DNA of 20,320 nt from Bacteroidia bacterium (GTDB lineage Bacteria; Bacteroidota; Bacteroidia; Bacteroidales; CAJPTX01): contig CAJPTV010000029.1 of assembly GCA_905373665.1 (NCBI GenBank), positions 1 to 20,320 on the forward strand, given 5' to 3'. Within the stretch, counting starts at the first letter, position 1, and the number at the start of each line of letters is the position of its first letter. Both the position numbers and the translations under genes were made by a program. The notes beneath the pieces are model-generated. The model had not been told where the DNA came from, searched no databases, and saw only the letters and a program-made list of their open reading frames with translations. Positions 9,402-16,365 of the stretch are shown here, piece by piece.

Positions 9402-10283
9402 ATGAAGACGGATATCGGTTTCTTAAAAGAGCAGGCACGACTCGTGCGTCGCGATGCGTTGCGCATGATTCATGCGGCAAAAAGTGGGCATCCGGGAGGT
9501 GCGCTCAGCGCTGCAGATTACTTGGTGGCTCTTTATTTTCATAAGCTGCGTACGGCTGATAGCTTTTCTATGACGGGCGAGGGGGAAGATGTATTCTTCC
9601 TTTCCAACGGTCATATCTCTGCTGCGTGGTATAGTGTCTTGGCGCGTTTTTACCATAAGGTTGCGCCAGGGCGTTATTTTGATAGTCTGAACCTATTGGC
9701 TGATTTTCGTAAGTATGGCTCGCCGTTGCAGGGGCATCCTACGCCAGTAGAGCATTTTCCCGGCATACGCGTGGCTTCGGGCTCACTCGGGCAGGGGATC
9801 TCGGTAGCAACAGGGATGGCGTTCGCAAAGCGTCTGGCAGGCGATGAGCATCTTACATACGTCTTGCTAGGGGATGGCGAGCTGCAGGAAGGACAAGTCT
9901 GGGAAGCAGCTCTTTTTGCCGCAGCCAAGAAGTTGAACCACCTCATCGCAGCCGTAGATTGGAACGATCAACAGATCGATGGCCCTGTACATGAAGTGAG
10001 TGATTTGGGGGATTTGACTGCTAAATGGAGCGCTTTCGGTTGGCACCCGATTACGGTGAAGGAGGGGAACGATATGGAACAAGTCGTTCGTGCCTTAGAT
10101 GAAGCCGAAAGTGCGGCGCTTGCAGGTGACAAACCAGTGGTATTGCTTTTGAAAACCCACATGGGGGCAGGCGTTGACTTCATGTATGACAAGTGTGACT
10201 GGCACGGAAAAGCTCCTAACGATGAGCAACTTGCAGCAGCTCTTTTGCAACTCGGCGGCGAACGCCTTGCAGAAGATTTCTAA
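9402..10283 (+). CDS. Transketolase, N-terminal (TPP-binding) subunit
   Basis: This 293-residue protein is the first half of a split transketolase, which moves two-carbon units between sugar phosphates in the non-oxidative pentose phosphate pathway (cytoplasmic). The early motif SGHPGG (28-33) and the TPP/magnesium motif G157-D-G-E to N188 (GDGELQEGQVWEA, then DWND) are intact, and Q-x-D-G follows as in the family. The frame stays open to 9339, but the ATG at 9402 gives the normal family N-terminus and sits just downstream of a -7 box. The partner subunit lies at 10715-11674, separated by a methylglyoxal-synthase-like gene that starts 21 bases after this stop. Split transketolases are common in bacteria and archaea; 1-deoxyxylulose-5-phosphate synthase was considered less likely because of length and the split organisation. 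Confidence 0.9.
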   Translation: MKTDIGFLKEQARLVRRDALRMIHAAKSGHPGGALSAADYLVALYFHKLRTADSFSMTGEGEDVFFLSNGHISAAWYSVLARFYHKVAPGRYFDSLNLLADFRKYGSPLQGHPTPVEHFPGIRVASGSLGQGISVATGMAFAKRLAGDEHLTYVLLGDGELQEGQVWEAALFAAAKKLNHLIAAVDWNDQQIDGPVHEVSDLGDLTAKWSAFGWHPITVKEGNDMEQVVRALDEAESAALAGDKPVVLLLKTHMGAGVDFMYDKCDWHGKAPNDEQLAAALLQLGGERLAEDF

Positions 10284-10304
10284 CCTTAACCCACATACAC
10301 TACG

Positions 10305-10715
10305 ATGAAAAATATAGTTGTAATTGCCCACGATGCAAAAAAAGGGGAGCTGGTGCAGTTCCTCGAAGAACGTCTTGATTGGATAGCGGGGGTAAATCTT
10401 ATTGCAACTGGGCGTACGGCCGAGTATATAGAGGCACACGGGTTGAAGTGTGTGCATCTGAGTCCGGGACAGTCGGGGGGCTACATCCAAATTACGGAGA
10501 TGATCCAGTGTCATGAGGTGGATATTGTGATTTTCTTGAGAGATCACAAGGTCGTGCAGCAACACCATGAGGATATTCGTAAATTGCTGGAATCGTGCAA
10601 TGTGCACAACATCCCTTTGGCTACGAATCGCGCATCGGCCGAGTTGTTAATCTTGGGGCTTATTCGCAAGGAAGCTATCGAACGTTTGAAGCAAAAAGAG
10701 GAGGAGAATAAGTAA
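10305..10715 (+). CDS. Methylglyoxal-synthase-like protein lacking the catalytic Asp
   Basis: This 136-residue protein has the methylglyoxal synthase (MGS-like) fold signature. It reads IAHDAKK (7-13), ATGRTA (34-39), VDIVIFLRD (72-80), H87, D90 and NIPLATN (102-108), which line up with Escherichia coli MgsA His19-Asp20-Lys23, Thr45/Thr48, Asp91, His98 and Asp101. The key difference is at Y60. In MgsA the segment is GGDQQ, where Asp71 is the catalytic base; here it is GGYIQ, gapless from the GG to the next conserved Asp. The phosphate-binding SGP is also altered (SPGQ), T47 is R37, and the C-terminal segment carrying Arg150 looks shortened. It may therefore bind a phosphorylated ligand without making methylglyoxal. 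Its TAA overlaps the ATG of the transketolase C-subunit by one base (TAATG), so the two are probably translationally coupled. A regulatory role for transketolase is inference only. Confidence 0.8.
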   Translation: MKNIVVIAHDAKKGELVQFLEERLDWIAGVNLIATGRTAEYIEAHGLKCVHLSPGQSGGYIQITEMIQCHEVDIVIFLRDHKVVQQHHEDIRKLLESCNVHNIPLATNRASAELLILGLIRKEAIERLKQKEEENK

Positions 10716-11674
10716 TGAATCGTTATCCGATCCTCGGTAATAAGGATACCCGTTCAGGCTTTGGTGAGGGGCTTTTGCAGTTAGGGAGGAGCAACCCCAA
10801 GGTCGTCGCCTTGTGTGCTGATTTGAAAGGATCGCTCAAAATGGATGCTTTCATCAAGGAGCACCCAGAGCGTTACATCGAGTGTGGGATTGCGGAAGCC
10901 AACATGATCGGTGTGGCAGCGGGCTTGGCTACTGCGGGCTACATCCCTTTTGCTGGCTCTTTCGCAGCCTTTGCTACGGGGCGTGTCTATGATCAGATTC
11001 GTCAGGTGGTGGCCTACTCAAACAAGAATGTGAAGATTGCCGCTTCGCATGCGGGCTTAACGCTAGGAGAGGATGGGGCTACACATCAGATCCTCGAGGA
11101 CGTGGGGATGATGCGTATGCTTCCGAATATGACGGTTCTTGTGCCGTGTGATTACCAACAGACGATTCAAGCGACGATGGCGGCTGCGGCGGTAGACGGG
11201 CCTGTCTATCTACGTTTCGGACGTCCAGTGGTTCCGATTTTCATCCCACAAGAGATGCCTTTTGAAGTAGGGAAAGCGCAGCTTCTCTCCGAAGGAAAAG
11301 ATCTTACCCTTATCGCGAATGGGCATCTTGTCTGGTCAGCCTTAGAAGCAGCACAGGCTTTGCATGAGCAGGGGATAGAGGCTCGTGTCTTAAACATGCA
11401 TACGGTGAAACCATTAGATGTGGATGCTATTTTGGCGGCAGCACGCGACACAGGGGCGATTCTCACCGCTGAAGAACACATGCTTAACGGGGGGCTCGGT
11501 GACGCAGTGGCGCGAGTGCTTGTGACAGAGAATCCCGTACCGATGGAAACAATCGGGGTGAATGATGCGTTTGGTCAGAGTGGACTTCCTATGCAGCTGA
11601 TGGATGAGTATCGCCTTAATGCGAAAGCGATTATAGAGGCTGCGACTCGTCTTCACGCAAGAAAGCAAAGTTGA
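10715..11674 (+). CDS. Transketolase, C-terminal (pyrimidine-binding) subunit
   Basis: This 319-residue protein is the second half of the split transketolase. It has the pyrimidine-binding domain, with the catalytic Glu at E61 in CGIAEANMIG, then GSFAAFATGR and SHAGLTLGEDGATHQ, then the C-terminal transketolase domain from about residue 190. Length and motif order are normal for a stand-alone C-subunit. Its start overlaps the stop of the MGS-like gene by one base, and that coupling would help keep product amounts balanced. Together with the product of 9402-10283 it should form the active heteromeric TPP enzyme in the cytoplasm. Confidence 0.92.
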   Translation: MNRYPILGNKDTRSGFGEGLLQLGRSNPKVVALCADLKGSLKMDAFIKEHPERYIECGIAEANMIGVAAGLATAGYIPFAGSFAAFATGRVYDQIRQVVAYSNKNVKIAASHAGLTLGEDGATHQILEDVGMMRMLPNMTVLVPCDYQQTIQATMAAAAVDGPVYLRFGRPVVPIFIPQEMPFEVGKAQLLSEGKDLTLIANGHLVWSALEAAQALHEQGIEARVLNMHTVKPLDVDAILAAARDTGAILTAEEHMLNGGLGDAVARVLVTENPVPMETIGVNDAFGQSGLPMQLMDEYRLNAKAIIEAATRLHARKQS

Positions 11675-11685
11675 TCTTCTCTTTA

Positions 11686-11835
11686 ATGTGTGCCAAAGAA
11701 CAACCCTCTTGGCAGAAGCGTAGAAGACGTAGAAAGGAGCTCCTTGCTGCATTGAAGTGGTTAGCTGCTTTCTTCTTTCTGATCCTTTTGGGTTACCTCT
11801 TCTTCTTTGTCGCACAGATGTTGTTTGTTACATAA
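11686..11835 (+). CDS. Small Arg-rich single-helix membrane protein, 49 residues
   Basis: A short frame starts with ATG at 11686, 11 bases after the transketolase stop, and ends with TAA at 11833-11835, filling most of the gap before lepA. The product has a short polar N-terminus, a strongly basic patch (QKRRRRRK, 10-17), and a hydrophobic helix from about residue 25 to 48 (AAFFFLILLGYLFFFVAQM). By the positive-inside rule the N-terminus would stay in the cytoplasm. No family was recognised. The coherent basic-then-hydrophobic layout and position in the transcription unit argue for a real gene; there is no clear ribosome-binding site, and expression is unproven. Confidence 0.6.
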   Translation: MCAKEQPSWQKRRRRRKELLAALKWLAAFFFLILLGYLFFFVAQMLFVT

Positions 11836-11873
11836 TATGATATTGGAACTTACTCTGAACCACCACTCCATCG

Positions 11874-13661
11874 ATGGATAACATTCGGAACTTTTGTATT
11901 ATAGCCCATATCGATCACGGCAAGAGTACGCTTGCGGATCGTATGATAGATCTTACGAATGCTGTCAATGAGCGTAACCGACAGGCGCAGGTTCTTGATG
12001 ATATGGAACTTGAGCGAGAGAAGGGGATTACAATCAAGAGCCATGCTATTCGCATGGATTATCAGTTTGAAGGGCGCAATTATCTTCTCAATCTGATTGA
12101 TACGCCAGGGCACGTGGACTTCTCTTATGAAGTGAGCCGGGCGATCGCCTCTTGTGAAGGAGCGCTTCTTGTCGTGGATGCTACGCAGGGGATTCAGGCA
12201 CAAACGATTTCCAATCTCTATTTAGCGCTAGAGCACGACTTGACGATAATCCCTATCCTCAACAAAATTGATATGGACTCCGCCAAGGTTGACGAAGTCT
12301 CCGATCAGATCGTCGACCTGTTGGGGTGTGATAAGGAGGAAATCTTAGCCGTGAGTGCAAAGACGGGGATGGGGGTAGAAGAGGTCTTGCACGCTATTTT
12401 GCAAAGAATCCCCCCCCCGAAAGGAGACCCAGATGCGCCGCTTCAAGCCTTGGTGTTTGACTCCGTCTTTAACTCTTTCCGAGGGATTATCGCCTATTTC
12501 CGAGTTTACAATGGGACGTTGCGTACAGGGGATAAAGTGAAATTTGTAAACTCTGGGCAGCAGTATGAGGCTGATGAAATCGGGGCATTGCGTTTAGAGC
12601 TCTCCCCCGAAAAGGAGATTGCTGCAGGAAATGTGGGGTACATCATTTCAGGGATTAAGAACTCGAGTGAAGTGCGTGTCGGCGACACGATTACGCACGT
12701 AGAGCGCCCCTGTGCTGAGGCTATCGCTGGCTTCGAAAATGTTAAGCCCATGGTCTTTGCGGGGGTTTATCCTGTCTCCACGGACGAATATGACGACCTA
12801 CGCTCTTCGCTGGAAAAACTAAAGCTTAATGATGCCTCGCTTACTTACGAACCTGAGAGCTCCCTCGCTTTAGGTTTCGGTTTTCGGTGCGGCTTCTTAG
12901 GACTCTTGCACCTCGAGATCGTACAAGAACGTCTCTACCGAGAGTTTAACATGGACGTTATTACGACCGTACCGAACGTGAGCTATCAGGTTTATACGAC
13001 GCGCAATGAGATGCTCGAAGTGCATAACCCGAGCGGCTTGCCAGAGGTTACCCTTATCGATCATATCGATGAGCCTACGATAGCCGCTCAAATCATTACC
13101 AACACAGAGTCTCTTGGGGTGGTGATAAAGCTTTGCATAGATAAGCGTGGGACGTTGAAGAACCAAGTCTTTCTTACCACAGATCGGGTAGAACTGAACT
13201 TTGAAATGCCACTGAGTGAAATAGTCTTTGACTTCTACGATAAGCTCAAGTCTATTTCCAAGGGCTACGCATCGTTTGATTATCATCTTATTGGCTTTCA
13301 AGAAGCGACCCTTGTCCGTTTGGATGTCCTATTAAATGGAGAAAAGGTCGACGCGCTTTCGTCCCTGATTCACAAAGATTACGCTTATGACTTCGGGCGT
13401 CGGATGTGTGAGAAACTTAAGGAACTCATCCCACGTCAGCAGTTCGATGTCGCAATACAGGCGGCAATTGGTGCTAAGATTATTGCAAGAGAGACAGTAA
13501 AGGCGGTGCGTAAAGATGTGACGGCTAAGTGCTACGGGGGTGATATCTCACGTAAGCGAAAGCTTCTGGAAAAGCAAAAGAAGGGGAAGAAGCGTATGAG
13601 GCAGGTCGGTAATGTCGAAGTGCCACAGGAAGCTTTCCTTGCCGTTCTTAAGATGGATTAA
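11874..13661 (+). CDS. lepA: Elongation factor 4 (LepA), ribosome back-translocating GTPase
   Basis: LepA is a ribosome-binding GTPase that acts on stalled or mis-translocated ribosomes and helps in ribosome assembly. At 595 residues it is full length. The P-loop AHIDHGKST (11-19), switch motif DTPGH (76-80) and NKID (130-133) are all present, followed by EF-G-like domains II, III and V and the LepA-specific C-terminal domain (RETVKAVRKDVTAKCYGGD and a Lys-rich tail). The conserved Pro-Pro-Pro after the GTPase domain is written with a run of nine C at 12410-12418. It starts 38 bases after the small membrane protein and ends nine bases before the next gene, so it probably belongs to the transkelotase-to-14453 transcription unit or has its own weak promoter. 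Confidence 0.97.
   Translation: MDNIRNFCIIAHIDHGKSTLADRMIDLTNAVNERNRQAQVLDDMELEREKGITIKSHAIRMDYQFEGRNYLLNLIDTPGHVDFSYEVSRAIASCEGALLVVDATQGIQAQTISNLYLALEHDLTIIPILNKIDMDSAKVDEVSDQIVDLLGCDKEEILAVSAKTGMGVEEVLHAILQRIPPPKGDPDAPLQALVFDSVFNSFRGIIAYFRVYNGTLRTGDKVKFVNSGQQYEADEIGALRLELSPEKEIAAGNVGYIISGIKNSSEVRVGDTITHVERPCAEAIAGFENVKPMVFAGVYPVSTDEYDDLRSSLEKLKLNDASLTYEPESSLALGFGFRCGFLGLLHLEIVQERLYREFNMDVITTVPNVSYQVYTTRNEMLEVHNPSGLPEVTLIDHIDEPTIAAQIITNTESLGVVIKLCIDKRGTLKNQVFLTTDRVELNFEMPLSEIVFDFYDKLKSISKGYASFDYHLIGFQEATLVRLDVLLNGEKVDALSSLIHKDYAYDFGRRMCEKLKELIPRQQFDVAIQAAIGAKIIARETVKAVRKDVTAKCYGGDISRKRKLLEKQKKGKKRMRQVGNVEVPQEAFLAVLKMD
12410..12418. repeat. Nine-C homopolymer inside lepA
   Basis: Nine C in a row encode most of a conserved Pro-Pro-Pro (ccc ccc ccg). 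The amino acids are normal for LepA, but the codon choice builds a homopolymer long enough to be prone to slippage. Confidence 0.8.
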
Positions 13662-13670
13662 AAGGGGACA

Positions 13671-14453
13671 ATGAACTCTCTGAAGCGACTATTTACGCGG
13701 TGTCTTTTTTCCAAACATGCTGCACGAGTTTACCAGCGTGGCATAGCGCGTCGTTACGCAGATCAGGCGGAGCGTTGGGCTGAACACTTGCATCGCTCAC
13801 AGCTAGTCGTACAGGAGTTTGTCAATAGACACCACCCGAGGGTGCTTTACATCCTTGGCTCTGGCTGGTTACTTGACTTACCTATGGATTTTCTTCTTCA
13901 GAATGTCCCCGAGCTACATCTATTGGATATTGCACACCCGCGTTCCATCTATGCCCGTTACAAAAAGAATCCAGCAGTTCATTTTGAGACGATCGATGTG
14001 ACTGGAGGGCTAATCGACCTACTGAGGAATACCCCGCGTGAAGGATTTCAGACGCAACGCTTCTTGGACGATATCCGTACTCTGACTCCTCCTGCCCTCT
14101 ACAATCAACGTAGTGCGGCAGTTATCTCGCTTAACCTTTTAAGCCAACTTGCTTACCCTCTTTTGAGTGAAGCGAATGCGGCGCTGTTGGGAGATGATTT
14201 AGATAAGGTGTGTGCCGTGATTCAGCAACAGCATCTCGACTGGTTGAGAGAGTTCAAGAATACCCTCCTTATCTTTGACTTTGAAGAGGTGCGTAATATG
14301 CCTCGCTACATCTCGCCAGAGCTGATTCCAACGGTCTATACCCCCTTCCCACCTCTTTCCCATAAGCAAGAGTGGATTTGGCTTTTTGATTGTAATGGCT
14401 CTTATATCCCGAACATGACGACCCACCTGCGAGTCGCTGCAGGTGAGCTCTAA
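13671..14453 (+). CDS. Uncharacterised protein with methyltransferase-like Rossmann core
   Basis: I do not recognise this 260-residue protein as a named family. After a basic N-terminus (MNSLKRLFTRCLFSKHAARV) and an amphipathic stretch, residues 58-66 read VLYILGSGW and are followed about 20 residues later by an acidic strand end, LHLLDIAH (D86). That pattern fits motif I and motif II of SAM-dependent methyltransferases, though the Gly pattern is loose. Residues about 135-155 (AAVISLNLLSQLAYPL) could correspond to the motif IV strand, and the end is a normal C-terminus. No signal peptide is seen, so it is probably cytoplasmic. The start has a good purine-rich site (AAAAGGGGA) and lies nine bases after lepA, so the two are likely co-transcribed; a strong terminator follows. 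A methyltransferase role is inference. Confidence 0.75.
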   Translation: MNSLKRLFTRCLFSKHAARVYQRGIARRYADQAERWAEHLHRSQLVVQEFVNRHHPRVLYILGSGWLLDLPMDFLLQNVPELHLLDIAHPRSIYARYKKNPAVHFETIDVTGGLIDLLRNTPREGFQTQRFLDDIRTLTPPALYNQRSAAVISLNLLSQLAYPLLSEANAALLGDDLDKVCAVIQQQHLDWLREFKNTLLIFDFEEVRNMPRYISPELIPTVYTPFPPLSHKQEWIWLFDCNGSYIPNMTTHLRVAAGEL

Positions 14454-14477
14454 ACAGCGTATTCAATTGCATAATCC

Positions 14478-14511
14478 CCCCGATATTGCTAAGCAGTATC
14501 GGGGCTTTTTT
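14478..14511 (+). terminator. Strong Rho-independent terminator
   Basis: The left arm CCCCGATATTGC (14478-14489) pairs with GCAGTATCGGGG (14493-14504) over 12 positions, with one U-G wobble and a TAA loop, and is followed by C and six T (14506-14511). It closes the transcription unit ending with the 13671-14453 gene. Confidence 0.95.
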
Positions 14512-14579
14512 GTACTAAAGAAGCGCGGGGCGGAAGTGAGGATGACAAAGGCGGTGATCCAATGAGGTGGCTTTTTGCT

Positions 14580-14587
14580 TATCTTTG
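14580..14587 (+). promoter_or_regulatory. Bacteroidota -7 box upstream of the SulP transporter
   Basis: TATCTTTG is an exact TAnnTTTG match, 15 bases before the ATG at 14603 and 18 before the ATG at 14606. The element is identical to the one before the transketolase operon and similarly placed. No clear -33 TTG was found. It lies inside the longer frame opening at GTG 14567, which supports the later start. Confidence 0.6.
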
Positions 14588-14602
14588 CGGCGAATTGTGA
14601 GC

Positions 14603-16306
14603 ATGATGGGAAAACGGAAAGGATGGCTTGATTTCTCGCCCAAGTTGTTTAGTTCGCTGCGTAGCTACACGTTAGGTGCGTTGGCGCAGGATGCGATGGC
14701 GGGGATCATTGTCGGGATAGTGGCACTCCCCTTAGCTATCGCTTTTGGGATCGCCAGTGGCGTATCGCCAGAGGTGGGGATTTTTACGGCTATTCTCGGG
14801 GGCTTTATCGTTTCCTTTCTCGGGGGCTGTAATGTGCAAATCGGGGGGCCGACAGGAGCGTTCATCGTCATCGTTTACGGGATTATTCAACGCTATGGGA
14901 TTGACGGTCTGATCGTCGCTACCTTCATGGCAGGGATTCTCCTGATAGTGATGGGGGCTCTGCGATTGGGTACACTGATAAAGTTTATTCCCTACCCCAT
15001 CATCGTGGGCTTTACTGCGGGGATTGCCATTACGATCTTTTCTACGCAAATTAACGACATGTTTGGGCTGGGACTCACGCAACTCCCAGGGGACTTTATT
15101 GGGAAGTGGGGACGTTATATTAGCGCCTTTGGGCAGACCTCGGTTGTGCCGTTGCTTTTCGGTGTAGGGAGTATTGTGATCATCGCACTTACGCCACGTT
15201 TTTCCAAGAAAATCCCAGGGTCGTTGTTAGCGCTGGTGCTGCTTTCGGTGCTGGCCTTTTTATTGAAACGGTTTGCGCATTTGGAGGGATTGGAGTGCAT
15301 CGGCGACCGCTATACCATTGAGACCACCCTTCCGACGCCCGTGCTCCCTACCCTTAGCTTTGAGACAGTGCGGGAACTTTTCCCCTCGGCGTTTACGATT
15401 GCTCTATTGGGAGCGATAGAGTCACTGCTCTCGGCGAGCGTAGCAGATGGAGTAACGGGAGATCGGCATCGCTCCAATACCGAGCTTATTGCACAAGGAG
15501 CGGCGAACTTGATAGTGCCCATCTTCGGGGGAATCCCTGTTACGGGCGCCATTGCACGCACCATGACCAATATCAACAACGGGGGGCGGACGCCAGTGGC
15601 GGGGATTGTGCACGCGGTGGTACTGCTGTTGTTGTTGCTCTTTTTGGGACCACTGATGGATTATATCCCGATGGCGGTCTTGGCGGGAGTGCTGGTCATC
15701 GTCTCTTACAATATGAGTGGTTGGCGCTCGGTAGTGAACATCTTGCGCGGACCGCGGGCTGATGTGGCGGTGATGGTCGTGACGTTTGCTCTGACAGTGC
15801 TGTTGGATTTGACGGTGGCGATAGAGATTGGGCTCTTGTTGGCGATGCTGATGTTTATGCGGCGGATGATAGAATCTGTACGTATTCGCGTCTCGGAAGA
15901 GCATTTGGTGTTAGACCTTGAGGAGCAGAAGAGTCAGGAGCTGCAGGATGAGCGGATAGATATTCCGAAGGGGGTGGAGGTTTATGAGATAGACGGACCG
16001 TTCTTCTTTGGCATTGCGAACCAGTTTGAGGAGACGGTGGCGGCGGTGGGGCGTACGTCAAAGGTGCGTATTGTGCGGATGCGCTTTGTCTCATTTATGG
16101 ACTCGACGGGGGTACATAACCTGTCGAACTTGGTGAAGATCTGTAAGATGAACCGCGTACACTTGGTCTTGAGTGGGGTAAATAAGGAGGTATTGCATAC
16201 GTTGTTGAGTTCAGGGTTGCTCGATAGTATTGGTCGGGAAAACGTGCTTCCTAACATTCACCTTGCTTTGCAACGCTCGCGGGAGATTTTGGAGGCAGAG
16301 GGCTAG
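14603..16306 (+). CDS. SulP-family anion transporter with C-terminal STAS domain
   Basis: This 567-residue inner-membrane protein belongs to the SulP/SLC26 family, which carries sulfate, bicarbonate or other anions, often with sodium or protons. The membrane part has family signatures: ALPLAIAFGIASGVSPEVG, GGPTGAFIVIVYGI and GGIPVTGAIARTMTNINNGG, with about ten or more hydrophobic segments. A STAS domain follows at about 458-555 and contains FMDSTG with S501, the position that is regulated by phosphorylation in related domains. The start is one of two adjacent ATGs (14603/14606), chosen because a -7 box lies just upstream; the frame also opens earlier at a GTG (14567) upstream of the box. Substrate cannot be read from the sequence. 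It stops 59 bases before the dnaA-like gene, which has its own -7 box. Confidence 0.9.
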   Translation: MMGKRKGWLDFSPKLFSSLRSYTLGALAQDAMAGIIVGIVALPLAIAFGIASGVSPEVGIFTAILGGFIVSFLGGCNVQIGGPTGAFIVIVYGIIQRYGIDGLIVATFMAGILLIVMGALRLGTLIKFIPYPIIVGFTAGIAITIFSTQINDMFGLGLTQLPGDFIGKWGRYISAFGQTSVVPLLFGVGSIVIIALTPRFSKKIPGSLLALVLLSVLAFLLKRFAHLEGLECIGDRYTIETTLPTPVLPTLSFETVRELFPSAFTIALLGAIESLLSASVADGVTGDRHRSNTELIAQGAANLIVPIFGGIPVTGAIARTMTNINNGGRTPVAGIVHAVVLLLLLLFLGPLMDYIPMAVLAGVLVIVSYNMSGWRSVVNILRGPRADVAVMVVTFALTVLLDLTVAIEIGLLLAMLMFMRRMIESVRIRVSEEHLVLDLEEQKSQELQDERIDIPKGVEVYEIDGPFFFGIANQFEETVAAVGRTSKVRIVRMRFVSFMDSTGVHNLSNLVKICKMNRVHLVLSGVNKEVLHTLLSSGLLDSIGRENVLPNIHLALQRSREILEAEG

Positions 16307-16335
16307 GGGGAGTTCGCAATATTGGGAAGATTTCC

Positions 16336-16343
16336 TATATTTG
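16336..16343 (+). promoter_or_regulatory. Bacteroidota -7 box upstream of the dnaA homologue
   Basis: TATATTTG matches TAnnTTTG and ends 22 bases before the ATG at 16366, in the 59-base gap after the SulP gene. No convincing -33 element and no DnaA box (TTATCCACA-like) was seen in the gap. Confidence 0.5.
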
Positions 16344-16365
16344 AAATCTGAAAACAGTGCGCCCC

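Noticed and set aside
10305..10715. Plain call of methylglyoxal synthase (mgsA)
   Set aside because: The catalytic Asp is Tyr, the phosphate loop is changed and the C-terminus is shortened, so activity should not be assumed.
14567..14602. GTG start of the SulP gene at 14567
   Set aside because: It would place the TATCTTTG box inside the coding region; ATG 14603/14606 fits better.
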